The notes below the pieces were generated by a model. That model saw nothing but the letters and a program-made list of their open reading frames with translations, did not search any database and was not told the DNA's origin. 64,000 nucleotides of DNA from Lautropia mirabilis (GTDB lineage Bacteria; Pseudomonadota; Gammaproteobacteria; Burkholderiales; Burkholderiaceae_E), in the NCBI RefSeq assembly GCF_900637555.1, contig NZ_LR134378.1:258001-322000 (forward strand). Reading direction: 5' to 3'. Positions 52,502-61,052 of the stretch are shown here, in pieces; position 1 is the stretch's first letter, and each line of letters begins with the position of its first letter. The translations under genes were made by a program, and so were the position numbers.

Positions 52502-53836
52502 CTACCTTACAACGACTTCCAGCAGCTGGTTGTGCAGAAGCGCTTCGGCGGCCTGATGGACCAGATCGAAGGGCAGTCCGGCCATCTCGGCGATGTCCAG
52601 AAGGCTCTTGCTGCCATCGGACTGGTTCAGCACCCACAGAAGCGCCAGCTGCAGTTTCTGCCCTTCATTGTGGCCGCCGATGAGCGAGTACAGGCCACGT
52701 CGACCCAGCTGGGGCTCACCGAAGGGGCTGAGGTTGTTGAAGCTGAGGTTGCGCTCGACGATGCCGAACGCCGCCAGCAGCAGGCCCAGCGATCGCTCCA
52801 GGTGCTCGGGGCGGATGAAGTCCAGGTTGTCGGCCGAGGTGTGGTACTGCGGGTAGCTGCCGTAGGTGGAACGCGAGAAGCACCCCATGGGCAGGTTGAA
52901 GCCAGGCGAGCAGAACTGCCGCTCGTCATAGCCGTAGGGCATGAAGGGCAGCAGGTGGTGCTTTTCGCGGCTTTCGGCCAGCACCAGCGCCATGATGCGG
53001 TCGATCTCGGCATCGCCCCGGCGGCTGCGCTTGTAGTGGTAGTCGCCGGCATCGCCCACGCCGGAGATGACCACGCCATGCGCCACGTGCTTCGTCACGT
53101 CCTGCCGCTGCGACAGCCAGGCAATGGCGCCGATGGTGGCCGGAATGAACACGAAGCGATAGGTGTAGCGGCGCTTGGGCAGTGCGGCCAGCGTCTTCGC
53201 CAGCCAGGTGGCGGTCGAGATGCCCGACAGGTTGTCGTTGGCCAGCGAGGGGTGACAGACGTGGGTGGAGACGAGCACTTCCTCGGCGCTCTCGCCGGGC
53301 AGCACGCATTCACCGAAGGTGAGCGAGCCCTGCACCAGGTCAGTGTCCACGCACACTTCGTAGTTGCCCGGCGGGAGCGACTGCAGCTGGCGATCGGTCA
53401 GGCAGAAGCCCCAGTCCCGCTTGAAGTACTGCGTGCGGTAGGGGATCCAGTCCGGCCGGTCGGGCAGCGAGAAGAGGTGCGGGCGCAGCTCTTCCAGCGA
53501 CAGCGTGCCCCGGAACGGGGCGCTGTAGTTGACCAGGTGCAGGTTGTGCTCGGCGATGTCGACGATCTTCTTCCCGTCCGGCCCCTTGATCCAGGCGCCC
53601 CGCACCTGCCACTCGGCCGGCACTTCCCAGTCGAAGATCTTCGTGCCGGTGGGCACTTCGGTCACGGTGAGCGGGATGTGCTGCGCGATGGCGGCCAGCG
53701 TGTCACGCACGCCCTGCCCGGTGATGCTGCGCAGCATGGGGTAGAGCTGCGTGCAGAAGGCGTGCATGGCAGCGCCCTGCCCTTCGGCCTGGCGGGCCAG
53801 GGCAGCGGCCGATTCGACGACGATGGCTTGGGTCAT
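52502..53836 (-). CDS. DUF4910 / DUF2172 aminopeptidase-like protein
   Basis: 444 aa. M28-peptidase-like domain of the DUF4910 group, with the typical LVSTHVCHPSLANDNLSGI (His and Asp metal ligands), FVFIPATIGAIAWLSQ, YDERQFCSPGFNLPMG and YHTSADNLDFI. A C-terminal winged-helix part follows (LLDIAEMAGLPFDLVHQAAE). These proteins are frequent in polysaccharide clusters next to aminotransferases and methyltransferases. No activity is established that I know. The start at 53836 was chosen over 53899 because it begins the conserved part. It is 82 bases from the methyltransferase stop. Confidence 0.85.
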   Translation of the reverse strand: MTQAIVVESAAALARQAEGQGAAMHAFCTQLYPMLRSITGQGVRDTLAAIAQHIPLTVTEVPTGTKIFDWEVPAEWQVRGAWIKGPDGKKIVDIAEHNLHLVNYSAPFRGTLSLEELRPHLFSLPDRPDWIPYRTQYFKRDWGFCLTDRQLQSLPPGNYEVCVDTDLVQGSLTFGECVLPGESAEEVLVSTHVCHPSLANDNLSGISTATWLAKTLAALPKRRYTYRFVFIPATIGAIAWLSQRQDVTKHVAHGVVISGVGDAGDYHYKRSRRGDAEIDRIMALVLAESREKHHLLPFMPYGYDERQFCSPGFNLPMGCFSRSTYGSYPQYHTSADNLDFIRPEHLERSLGLLLAAFGIVERNLSFNNLSPFGEPQLGRRGLYSLIGGHNEGQKLQLALLWVLNQSDGSKSLLDIAEMAGLPFDLVHQAAEALLHNQLLEVVVR

Positions 53837-53917
53837 GGTGACGGGGATGGCAATCTGGGAAGGGGACGGGATGCCCGGGTGGCGGGCAGGCCTTTGCATG
53901 GCCTGCCCTGCCGACGG

Positions 53918-55210
53918 TCAGTCGTAGATCTGGACTTCGGGCACCAGGATGACGAAGCGGCCGCCCCATTCGCGGATGGCGCTCATCTGCTTCATCACCT
54001 CGTCCTTCAGGTTCCAGGCCAGGATGACCAGGTAGTCGGGCTTGGTCTCAAGGATGCGCTCGGGGCCGTAGATGGGGATCTGCGTGCCCGGCAGGAAGTG
54101 GTTCTGCTTGTGCGGGTTGCGGTCGACCGTGTACTCGATGTAGTCGGAACGCACACCGGCATAGTTGAGCAGCGTGGCGGCCTTGGCGGGTGCACCGTAG
54201 GCGGCAATGCGCTTGCCCTGCTGGTGGGCATCCAGCACGAAGCGCAGCAGACTGCGCTTGCTGGCGCGGATGCGCTCTTCCAGGGCCAGGTACGGCTCCA
54301 GCGTGTCCAGGCCGGCGGCACGCTCGCGGGCCTCCATCTCGGCCACGCGCGGGCTGACGGGCTGGTTGCCGGTCTTGGCAGGCTGGCAGTACACCCGCAG
54401 CGAGCCACCGTGGTTGGGGATCTCTTCCACATCGAAGACCGACAGGCCGTGGTGGGCCAGGATGCGGCTGAAGGTGAGGAAGGAGTGGTAGCAGAAGTGC
54501 TCGTGGTAGATGTTGTCGAACTGGTTCTTCTGCAGCAGGTTCAGCACGTGGTGGAACTCGAACGTGGCCACGCCCTGCGGCTTGAGCAGGATGGAGAAGC
54601 CCGCCACGAAGTCGTTCAGGTCGGGCACGTGGGCCACCACGTTGTTGGCGGCCATCAGGTCGGCGGCATGGCCCATGTCGCGCAGCTTGCGGGCGCTTTC
54701 ACGACCAAAGAACATCACCTCCATGGGGATGCCCAGCTTGCGGCCTTCCTCGGCCACGTTGGCGGCAGGCTCCACGCCCAGCACGGGCACGCCCTTGGGC
54801 AGGAACCAGCGCAGCAGGTAGCCGTCGTTGGCGGCGATCTCGACCACCTTGCTGTGGGCGCCCAGCTTGAAGCGCTCGGTCATGTCGTCGGCGTAGCGCT
54901 TGCCGTGGTCCAGCATGGCCTGCACATAGGACGAGAAGTAGGCGTAGTCCGAGAAGATGGCTTCACCGCTCTGGAACTCCTCCAGCTGCACCAGGAAGCA
55001 GTTGCTGCAGACATAGGCATGCAGCGGGAAGAACGGCTCCATCTTGTTGAGGTCTTCCGGCTTGCGGATGGCATTGGCCATGGGCGACATGCCCAGGTTG
55101 GCCACGGTGTGACGCAGCTGGGTACCGCAGAAACGGCACTTGGCGTGGGTGGCGGCCAGAGCGGCCAGATCCTTGCGATCGGCAACGGAAGAGGTTTGGG
55201 TTGCAGACAT
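53918..55210 (-). CDS. NDP-sugar C-methyltransferase family protein
   Basis: 430 aa, three-part sugar C-methyltransferase (TylC3/NovU type). N-terminal zinc domain with CRFCG (about 25-29) and CSNC (about 67-70). SAM domain with VVEIAANDGYLLRWFLPKGV and the catalytic YHEHFCYHS stretch. C-terminal Rossmann-like domain with GKRIAAYGAPAKAATLLNY. Such enzymes add a methyl group to C3 of a 4-keto sugar, giving branched sugars. Together with rfbF it points to a CDP-linked branched 6-deoxysugar. First gene of the minus-strand block. Confidence 0.9.
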   Translation of the reverse strand: MSATQTSSVADRKDLAALAATHAKCRFCGTQLRHTVANLGMSPMANAIRKPEDLNKMEPFFPLHAYVCSNCFLVQLEEFQSGEAIFSDYAYFSSYVQAMLDHGKRYADDMTERFKLGAHSKVVEIAANDGYLLRWFLPKGVPVLGVEPAANVAEEGRKLGIPMEVMFFGRESARKLRDMGHAADLMAANNVVAHVPDLNDFVAGFSILLKPQGVATFEFHHVLNLLQKNQFDNIYHEHFCYHSFLTFSRILAHHGLSVFDVEEIPNHGGSLRVYCQPAKTGNQPVSPRVAEMEARERAAGLDTLEPYLALEERIRASKRSLLRFVLDAHQQGKRIAAYGAPAKAATLLNYAGVRSDYIEYTVDRNPHKQNHFLPGTQIPIYGPERILETKPDYLVILAWNLKDEVMKQMSAIREWGGRFVILVPEVQIYD

Positions 55211-55583
55211 GGTGATGAAGGAGAGGAGAAAGACCGGCGAAGGTCACGACCACACGCGGTGGCTTCCAGGGTGAGCGGCGACCAGGCCCGGCGGGCCCTG
55301 ATCACGATGCCTGCAACGTACCACACTGCCGGGAGAGCCGTCGACGACAGACTTGGCATTTGGCTTCTTCCGGGGGACGAAAGACGCCATTCGTCGGGAA
55401 AACACGGCAAATGTTCGGGTTCTGGCGATGTGAGGACTGCCCGGTTCCCGCGATGCGAACGTGGAAAGGCGCGGAAATGGGAAGGTGGCAGCCCGCACAC
55501 AAAAGAAAACGGCGCCCGAAGGCGCCGTTTCCAGGATGCCGACCAGCGTGGCCGGCATCGTGAGGGATCGGACCGAAGGCCGA
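55211..55583. other. Intergenic region between methyltransferase and export gene
   Basis: 373 bases. Holds the promoter side of the minus-strand sugar block and, at 55501-55530, the terminator of the export gene. I see no coding evidence. Confidence 0.5.
55501..55530 (-). terminator. Rho-independent terminator of the polysaccharide export gene
   Basis: AAACGGCGCC and GGCGCCGTTT around a CGAA loop (TTCG on the minus strand), followed on the minus strand by TTTTCTTTT. Confidence 0.9.
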
Positions 55584-56405
55584 TCAGAAGATGCTTTCGC
55601 GCACGAAGATCAGGTCGTCCGGACGGATCGGATCGTCGAGCTTGGGCTCCAGCACCTGGATGTTGCGGTCACCCACGCGACGGTGCAGGCGGATGCCACG
55701 GTCGGTACCACGCAGGGTCAGACCACCACCCTTGGCCACGGCCTGGGCCACGGTCATGCCGCGGTCAAGCACGTACTGGCCCGGACGCTGGACCTGGCCA
55801 TAGACGTAGTAGTTGGGGGCCTTGTTGACGAAGATGGTGTCGCCGGCCTGCAGGACCACGTCCTTGCTCAGGTCGCCGGTGCTGAACATCTCGACCAGGT
55901 CGATTTCCAGACGCTGCGGACGGCCATTGCGGGTGGTCATGAGCAGCACGTTGTTGGAGCCGGTCTCATTGACGCCGCCCGCCACCGAGAGGATCTCGGA
56001 CAGGCGCATGCCGGTGGTCTCCAGCGGGTAGCGGCCGGGGTTGGCCACGTTGCCCAGCACCGAGACCTGCTGGCTGCGGAACTGCAGCACGTTCAGGGTG
56101 ACCTGCGGGTTCTGCAGGAAGCGGCCCTCACGCAGGCGGGTGGCGATGAGGTTCTCGGCCTGCTGCGGCGACAGGCCGGCCAGCTTGACCACGCCCAGCA
56201 GCGGGTAGGAGATGACGCCGCTTTCGGAGATACGTGCCTCGACGGTCAGATCCTGGGACTGGAAGACCTGGATGCGCAGCACGTCGCCCGGCCCGAGCAG
56301 GTAGTCACTGCGGGCGGTCTGGGCCACGGCCTGGGACGATGCCAGACCGATGGTGGCCAGGGCCATCAGCCCCAGCACGAACTTCTTGAAGCGAGAAAGA
56401 AACAT
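55584..56405 (-). CDS. Polysaccharide biosynthesis/export protein (Wza/EpsE-like)
   Basis: 273 aa. Signal peptide to about residue 29 (ASSQAVAQ), then the Poly_export domain RSDYLLGPGDVLRIQVFQSQ and two SLBB domains (SVLGNVANPGRYPL and YVYGQVQRPGQYVL). The outer-membrane exit channel or its periplasmic part for exopolysaccharide. There is no lipobox cysteine, and the C-terminal amphipathic helix of E. coli Wza is missing, as in EpsE-type short versions. The start at 56405 gives the signal peptide; the longer frame does not. Confidence 0.92.
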   Translation of the reverse strand: MFLSRFKKFVLGLMALATIGLASSQAVAQTARSDYLLGPGDVLRIQVFQSQDLTVEARISESGVISYPLLGVVKLAGLSPQQAENLIATRLREGRFLQNPQVTLNVLQFRSQQVSVLGNVANPGRYPLETTGMRLSEILSVAGGVNETGSNNVLLMTTRNGRPQRLEIDLVEMFSTGDLSKDVVLQAGDTIFVNKAPNYYVYGQVQRPGQYVLDRGMTVAQAVAKGGGLTLRGTDRGIRLHRRVGDRNIQVLEPKLDDPIRPDDLIFVRESIF

Positions 56406-56708
56406 GGATGCCGTCCTATGAAGGGAGATCAGCTTGCCCGAAGGGCTGCGAACGGAAAGGGGAGTTGCCCCGCGCAAGAATCAAACGCCCGGGCACGCCA
56501 AGCGGCCGACAGGCCGTGAACGCCGATTCTAGACCGGCCTTTGTGGCGCCAGCGTGAATGATATCCCTTGCTTTCGTAAGATTGTCCAGCAAAGGCGAGC
56601 TGACAGCAGGTGCAATGGGAAGGAGTGCCTGAAACGACCAGGCCCCGGGGGAAACCGGGGCCTGGTGACGTGGCCCGGGTCAGGCCCGGGCCGAAAGGCA
56701 GGGAAGGG
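56406..56708. other. Intergenic region between EpsL-like and export genes
   Basis: About 300 bases, with the EpsL-like gene terminator at its right side and the export gene promoter at its left. No gene is seen. Confidence 0.5.
56637..56666 (-). terminator. Probable terminator after the EpsL-like gene
   Basis: Strong stem CCAGGCCCCGG / CCGGGGCCTGG with only a short T-containing tail (TCGTTTC) on the minus strand. A second GGCCCGGG hairpin sits at 56672-56692. Confidence 0.6.
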
Positions 56709-58043
56709 TCAGAACTGAACCTTCAGGCCGACGCCGAAGACGTTGGCCTTGTAGTCGAGGTTGGCACGGTTGGAGTCGCGCTGCTCACGGGAGATGCTGG
56801 CCATCAGGAACATGTTGCGACGGAACTCGTAGTCAGCCTCGGCACCGACCATGTAGATCTTGTCCTTGCGCTCGACCTGGCCGGCAGCCAGCTGGTCACC
56901 CTTGTAGCGACGGTCGTAGAAGCGCAGGTACGGCTCGACGGTGATCTTGCCGGTGGCCTGGATGGTCGGGCTGAAGTTCAGCGACCAGGTGTCGGCGTAG
57001 GAGCCGGTCACGGCGTCGTCATCCGGCTCGATGGAGCGACCCAGCGAGGCGCGCATCTGCACTGCACCGCTGACGGCCCACTCGGTGTCGAAGCCGGCGG
57101 TCAGGCCACGGAAGTGGCGGTTGCCCTGGTCGTAGTCACGACGGGTGTAGCCGACGAAGCCGCCCAGGCTGCTGTCCTCGCTGGGACGATACTGGACGCG
57201 GGCCTGCAGCGAGTCCTCGTCGTAGTCGTTCTTGCGGCAGTTGTTGTTGCACAGCAGGGCGGAGCCGTCGTCACCATAGCGCTGGGCCGACTTGTACTCG
57301 CCGCTGGTGGCACGGTAGACCAGGTCGACCTCGATGCCGGTGCCCGGGGCATAGCGCACGCCGCCTTCGCCCGACTTCAGGTCATAGTCGGTGTCCTTGT
57401 AGACTTCCAGCGAGTTGCGGCTGCGGACGTAGTCGACGCCACCGATGACCGACCAGGCCGGCGTGAAGCGGAAGCCGGCGTTGAAGAACAGGTTCTGGGT
57501 GCTGATGTTGTTGCGGTCACCCGAGACGTTGGTGGTCTGGTTGTAGATACGGTCCTGCACCGTGGGCTGGCGGCGGTCCAGCTTGATGCCGGCACGGCCG
57601 AACAGCGGACGGCCCACGACCCAGTCCAGCGTGGAGCCGACGTTGTAGCCCACGTGGTCGAAATCGTCGTATTCCTTGTACTTGAAGCCCTCGACCTCGG
57701 CGTTGGCGCGCAGCCGCTGCTGGCTGATCAGGCGGTCGAACTCAATGCCCATGGCGCCCGTGAGGTAGGTGTCGCCTGCTTTCTTGTTGCTGTAGATGCC
57801 AGCCTGGGACTGGTTGTTCAGACGCAACATATTGCTATCGTGCGTAACACCGACGCGGCCGGTGAGCTTGATGACGTCAGCCTCGGCGTTGGGGGTCCAG
57901 TCCTGATCAGGCACTTCCAGCTGAGCCTGTGCCTGGGCAGCGCTGGCCGCCAGGCCACAGAAGATGGCTGCCACGGCAGCACTGGCTGCGCGCAGTGCCG
58001 GGCGCCGTGCGGCTTTTTTTTGTGTTCCGATGATTTCTTTCAT
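56709..58043 (-). CDS. EpsL-like outer membrane beta-barrel protein
   Basis: 444 aa. Signal peptide MKEIIGTQKKAARRPALRAA to about residue 40 (AQAQA), then alternating strands and a final Phe (GVGLKVQF), as in outer membrane barrels. The start of the mature part (LTGRVGVTHDSNMLRLN) and GRPLFGRAGIKLDRRQ fit EpsL-type proteins linked to exopolysaccharide loci of betaproteobacteria. Likely an export or adhesion barrel. The loop SALLCNNNCRKNDYDED has two cysteines. Divergent from the sugar transferase. Confidence 0.82.
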   Translation of the reverse strand: MKEIIGTQKKAARRPALRAASAAVAAIFCGLAASAAQAQAQLEVPDQDWTPNAEADVIKLTGRVGVTHDSNMLRLNNQSQAGIYSNKKAGDTYLTGAMGIEFDRLISQQRLRANAEVEGFKYKEYDDFDHVGYNVGSTLDWVVGRPLFGRAGIKLDRRQPTVQDRIYNQTTNVSGDRNNISTQNLFFNAGFRFTPAWSVIGGVDYVRSRNSLEVYKDTDYDLKSGEGGVRYAPGTGIEVDLVYRATSGEYKSAQRYGDDGSALLCNNNCRKNDYDEDSLQARVQYRPSEDSSLGGFVGYTRRDYDQGNRHFRGLTAGFDTEWAVSGAVQMRASLGRSIEPDDDAVTGSYADTWSLNFSPTIQATGKITVEPYLRFYDRRYKGDQLAAGQVERKDKIYMVGAEADYEFRRNMFLMASISREQRDSNRANLDYKANVFGVGLKVQF

Positions 58044-58364
58044 GACTACCCTGTCTTAAAAAGCTCAGAATGGGGCATGGTACCGCCACCGACGGTCCTG
58101 CTCTGCTTCCACACTAATGCATTGAGCCGAACATGCCAAGCCCCCGACCCTTGCCGTGTGAACACTGCCCGGATTCCCAAAGCTGTTGCCTCTGTCGACG
58201 TCCCGATCCCGCCGGTTCCCGAGCCCTCGTTCGTGAACCCTGACACAGAAGCGCCAAACCGATTACCATCGGACGGCTGCCCCCAGCCGGCCGGTGTTGT
58301 ATAAATAACCCCCAGCAGACTCCTGATCCGGGCTCGCCACATTCCCGGCGCCCCGGCAAGCGGT
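58044..58364. other. Divergent promoter region of EpsL-like and sugar transferase genes
   Basis: 321 bases without a gene. A TATAAA near 58300 could be the -10 of the sugar transferase promoter. Confidence 0.5.
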
Positions 58365-59762
58365 ATGAACAGCCCCACCTTCGCTTCTTCCATCGTTCCC
58401 ATCCGGACCGGCAATCGCAGCATCCTGTCGCTGGTCAAGTCAGTCATCGATCCCATCCTGGCCGTGGCCTGCCTGCTGGTGGTCACCGTGGCCGCCGGGC
58501 ACCCCCTGCGCGCCCAGGAAATGGTGCTGGCCGTCCTCACCTTCGTGCTGAGCTACCCTGGCAGCGTCCCCTTCCGGGTCTACCAGGCCGGCTACCTGCG
58601 TCACCTGCTGGGCAGCTGGGGCCTGGTGGTGGGCCTGCTGCTGGTCTTCGGCCTGATGATCGACGCACTGCGACAGTTCGACCAGAACGTGCTGGCCACC
58701 TGGGTCATCGCCACCCCGGTCGTGCAGGCCGTCAGCCACTGGCTCTCGCCCATGCTGCTGCACAAGGTCATCTCCATGCGTCCCGAGCAGACCGCCATCG
58801 TGGTGGCGGCCAACAGCCTGGGCCGCACGCTGGCCCGGTCCATCCAGGACGACCCGCTGTCGCAGACGCGCATCATGGCCTTCTTCGACGACCGCACCCC
58901 GGACCGTCTGGGCGAGGTGACGGAAGCGCCGGTGGCCGGCGGCTTCAGCGCGGTGGCGCAGTTCGTGCGCGCCAACAAGATCGACCAGATCTTCATCGCC
59001 CTGCCCATGGCCTCGCAGCCGCGCATCCTGAAGCTGCTGGAAGACCTGCGTGACACCACGGCCTCCATCTACTTCGTGCCCGACATCTTCATGTTCGACC
59101 TGATCCAGGCACGGGTGGATTCGGTGGGCGGCCTGCCGGTGGTGGCCGTGTGCGAGACGCCGTTCTACGGCACCACGGGCGTGCTCAAGCGCCTGTCGGA
59201 CATCGTCATCGCCTCCATCGCGCTGATCATCACGCTGCCCATCACGCTGACCATCGCGCTGGCCATCCGCCTCACGTCCAAGGGCCCCATCATCTTCAAG
59301 CAGCGCCGCTACGGCCTGGACGGCTCGGAGATCAACGTCTACAAGTTCCGCTCCATGCGGGTGCAGGAAAACGGCCCCGAAGTGCGCCAGGCCACCAAGA
59401 ACGACGACCGCATCACGCCGGTGGGCCGCTTCCTGCGCAAGACCTCGCTGGACGAGCTGCCGCAGTTCTTCAACGTGCTGCAGGGCCGCATGAGCGTGGT
59501 CGGTCCCCGCCCCCACGCGGTGGCCCACAACGAGACCTACCGCAAGCTGATCAAGGGCTACATGATCCGCCACAAGGTCAAGCCCGGCATCACCGGCCTG
59601 GCCCAGGTCAACGGGGCGCGCGGCGAGACCGACACCATCGAGAAGATGGAGCTGCGCATCCGCTACGACCTGGAGTACCTGCGGCACTGGTCGCTGCGGC
59701 TGGACCTGAAGATCATCCTGAAGACCATCCTGGTGTCGTTCCGCGACCCGAACGCCTACTGA
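58365..59762 (+). CDS. Undecaprenyl-phosphate sugar phosphotransferase (WcaJ/EpsB type)
   Basis: 465 aa. Four N-terminal hydrophobic helices (to about 135), a CoA-binding-like Rossmann domain (IVVAANSLGRTLARSIQDDP), a fifth helix (IASIALIITLPITLTIAL) and the bacterial sugar transferase domain (KGPIIFKQRRYGLDGSEINV, TSLDELPQFFNVLQGRMSVV, GPRPHAVAHNE, KPGITGLAQVNGARGET). It starts exopolysaccharide synthesis by moving glucose- or galactose-1-phosphate to the lipid carrier. Followed by a hairpin terminator. Confidence 0.94.
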   Translation: MNSPTFASSIVPIRTGNRSILSLVKSVIDPILAVACLLVVTVAAGHPLRAQEMVLAVLTFVLSYPGSVPFRVYQAGYLRHLLGSWGLVVGLLLVFGLMIDALRQFDQNVLATWVIATPVVQAVSHWLSPMLLHKVISMRPEQTAIVVAANSLGRTLARSIQDDPLSQTRIMAFFDDRTPDRLGEVTEAPVAGGFSAVAQFVRANKIDQIFIALPMASQPRILKLLEDLRDTTASIYFVPDIFMFDLIQARVDSVGGLPVVAVCETPFYGTTGVLKRLSDIVIASIALIITLPITLTIALAIRLTSKGPIIFKQRRYGLDGSEINVYKFRSMRVQENGPEVRQATKNDDRITPVGRFLRKTSLDELPQFFNVLQGRMSVVGPRPHAVAHNETYRKLIKGYMIRHKVKPGITGLAQVNGARGETDTIEKMELRIRYDLEYLRHWSLRLDLKIILKTILVSFRDPNAY

Positions 59763-59784
59763 GACCGCGCAGGCATCACCCCCG

Positions 59785-59818
59785 AAGGCCCCGTCAGCTC
59801 CGGCTGTCGGGGCCTTTC
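59785..59818 (+). terminator. Hairpin terminator after the sugar transferase
   Basis: AAGGCCCCG / CGGGGCCTT with a 14-base loop and a short T stretch. Confidence 0.75.
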
Positions 59819-59920
59819 CACAGAAGGCCGCGCATCCTGTCATCGAAACCCCGCCCTCCCGCGTTTTCTGCAGGAGCCGCAGGGGCTTGACAACCCACGA
59901 CATTTTTGAAACAAAAAAAG

Positions 59921-59947
59921 CTGGCACTCCCCACGGTGAAGTGCTAG
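59921..59947 (+). promoter_or_regulatory. Degenerate CIRCE operator upstream of rpoH
   Basis: CTGGCACTC, nine bases, AAGTGCTAG: 7 of 9 matches in each arm to the CIRCE consensus TTAGCACTC-N9-GAGTGCTAA, with the correct nine-base spacer. HrcA binding here would give heat-controlled rpoH expression, as proposed for betaproteobacteria. It lies 40 bases before the start codon. Confidence 0.75.
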
Positions 59948-59987
59948 TATCTAACCCGCTAGTCATTTACAGGAAACAACTGCCACG

Positions 59988-60884
59988 ATGACGACTCACT
60001 CCGTTGCACTTGCCACTCGCCAGACCGGTGTCGTTGCGCCTGCCGTTCCGTCACTGGGCAACCTGGACGCCTACATCTCTGCGGTCAATCGCATGCCCAT
60101 GCTGTCCGCCGAGGAGGAGTCCAGCCTTGCGCGGCGTTTCAAGGAGCATCAGGACGTCGACGCTGCCCGCACGCTGGTGACTTCCCACCTGCGGCTGGTC
60201 GTGTCGGTGGCTCGCCAGTACCTGGGCTACGGTCTGCCGCATGCCGACCTCATCCAGGAAGGCAACATCGGCCTGATGAAAGCGGTCAAGCGTTTCGACC
60301 CCGATCGCTCGGTGCGTCTGGTGTCATTCGCGCTGCACTGGATCAAGGCCGAGATCCACGAGTACATCCTGAAGAACTGGCGGCTGGTGAAGGTGGCCAC
60401 CACCAAGGCCCAGCGCAAGCTGTTCTTCAACCTGCGCTCGATGAAGAAGGACCTGGACACGCTGACGCCCGAGGCCGTGACCGACATCGCCGAACAGCTC
60501 AACGTCCGCGAGAAGGACGTGACCGAGATGGAAACGCGGATGACCGGCCACGAGATCGCGCTGGAGCCGCAGGGTGACGACGAGGAAGGCGCGGGCTTCG
60601 GTCCGGCCGCCTACCTGGCCGCCCCCGGCAGCGAGCCCACCGAGATCATCGAGGATCGGCAGCGCGACTGGCTGCAGACCGAAGGCCTGTCCAACGCGCT
60701 GGCCACGCTCGACGAGCGCAGCCGCAACATTGTGCAGTCGCGCTGGCTGCGTGATGAGGACGAAGGCGGGTCGCGCACGCTGCAGGACCTGGCCAACGAG
60801 TATGGCGTGTCGGCCGAGCGCATCCGCCAGATCGAGGCGCAGGCCATGAAGAAGATGAAGGCGGCGCTGGCCAGCTACGCCTGA
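59988..60884 (+). CDS. rpoH: RNA polymerase heat-shock sigma factor RpoH (sigma-32)
   Basis: 298 aa. Region 1.2/2: LGNLDAYISAVNRMPMLSAEEE, ADLIQEGNIGLMKAVKRFDP; the RpoH box QRKLFFNLR is present, which separates it from other sigma-70 factors. Region 4 ends with LQDLANEYGVSAERIRQIEA. It directs heat-shock gene transcription. Next to a CIRCE-like site. A GC palindrome (GCCGGGGCC-CCG-GGCCCCGGC) follows the stop. Confidence 0.96.
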   Translation: MTTHSVALATRQTGVVAPAVPSLGNLDAYISAVNRMPMLSAEEESSLARRFKEHQDVDAARTLVTSHLRLVVSVARQYLGYGLPHADLIQEGNIGLMKAVKRFDPDRSVRLVSFALHWIKAEIHEYILKNWRLVKVATTKAQRKLFFNLRSMKKDLDTLTPEAVTDIAEQLNVREKDVTEMETRMTGHEIALEPQGDDEEGAGFGPAAYLAAPGSEPTEIIEDRQRDWLQTEGLSNALATLDERSRNIVQSRWLRDEDEGGSRTLQDLANEYGVSAERIRQIEAQAMKKMKAALASYA

Positions 60885-61052
60885 CGCGCCCTCGCCGGGG
60901 CCCCGGGCCCCGGCACGCACGCCGGGATTGATGGGTGTGCCGACAGTGGCGCGTCAGCCACAGCGCGGCGATAATAAGACAGTCCCAGTCTGGCAACGTC
61001 GGCCCGACGGACGCTCTGTCATCGCCGCTGAACGGCGCATACCGCATATCCC

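Noticed and set aside
51017-55828. 1603-codon plus-strand open frame
   Set aside because: Antisense to the aminotransferase, DUF4910 and methyltransferase genes. Long open frames opposite GC-rich genes are common, and this one shows no family features.
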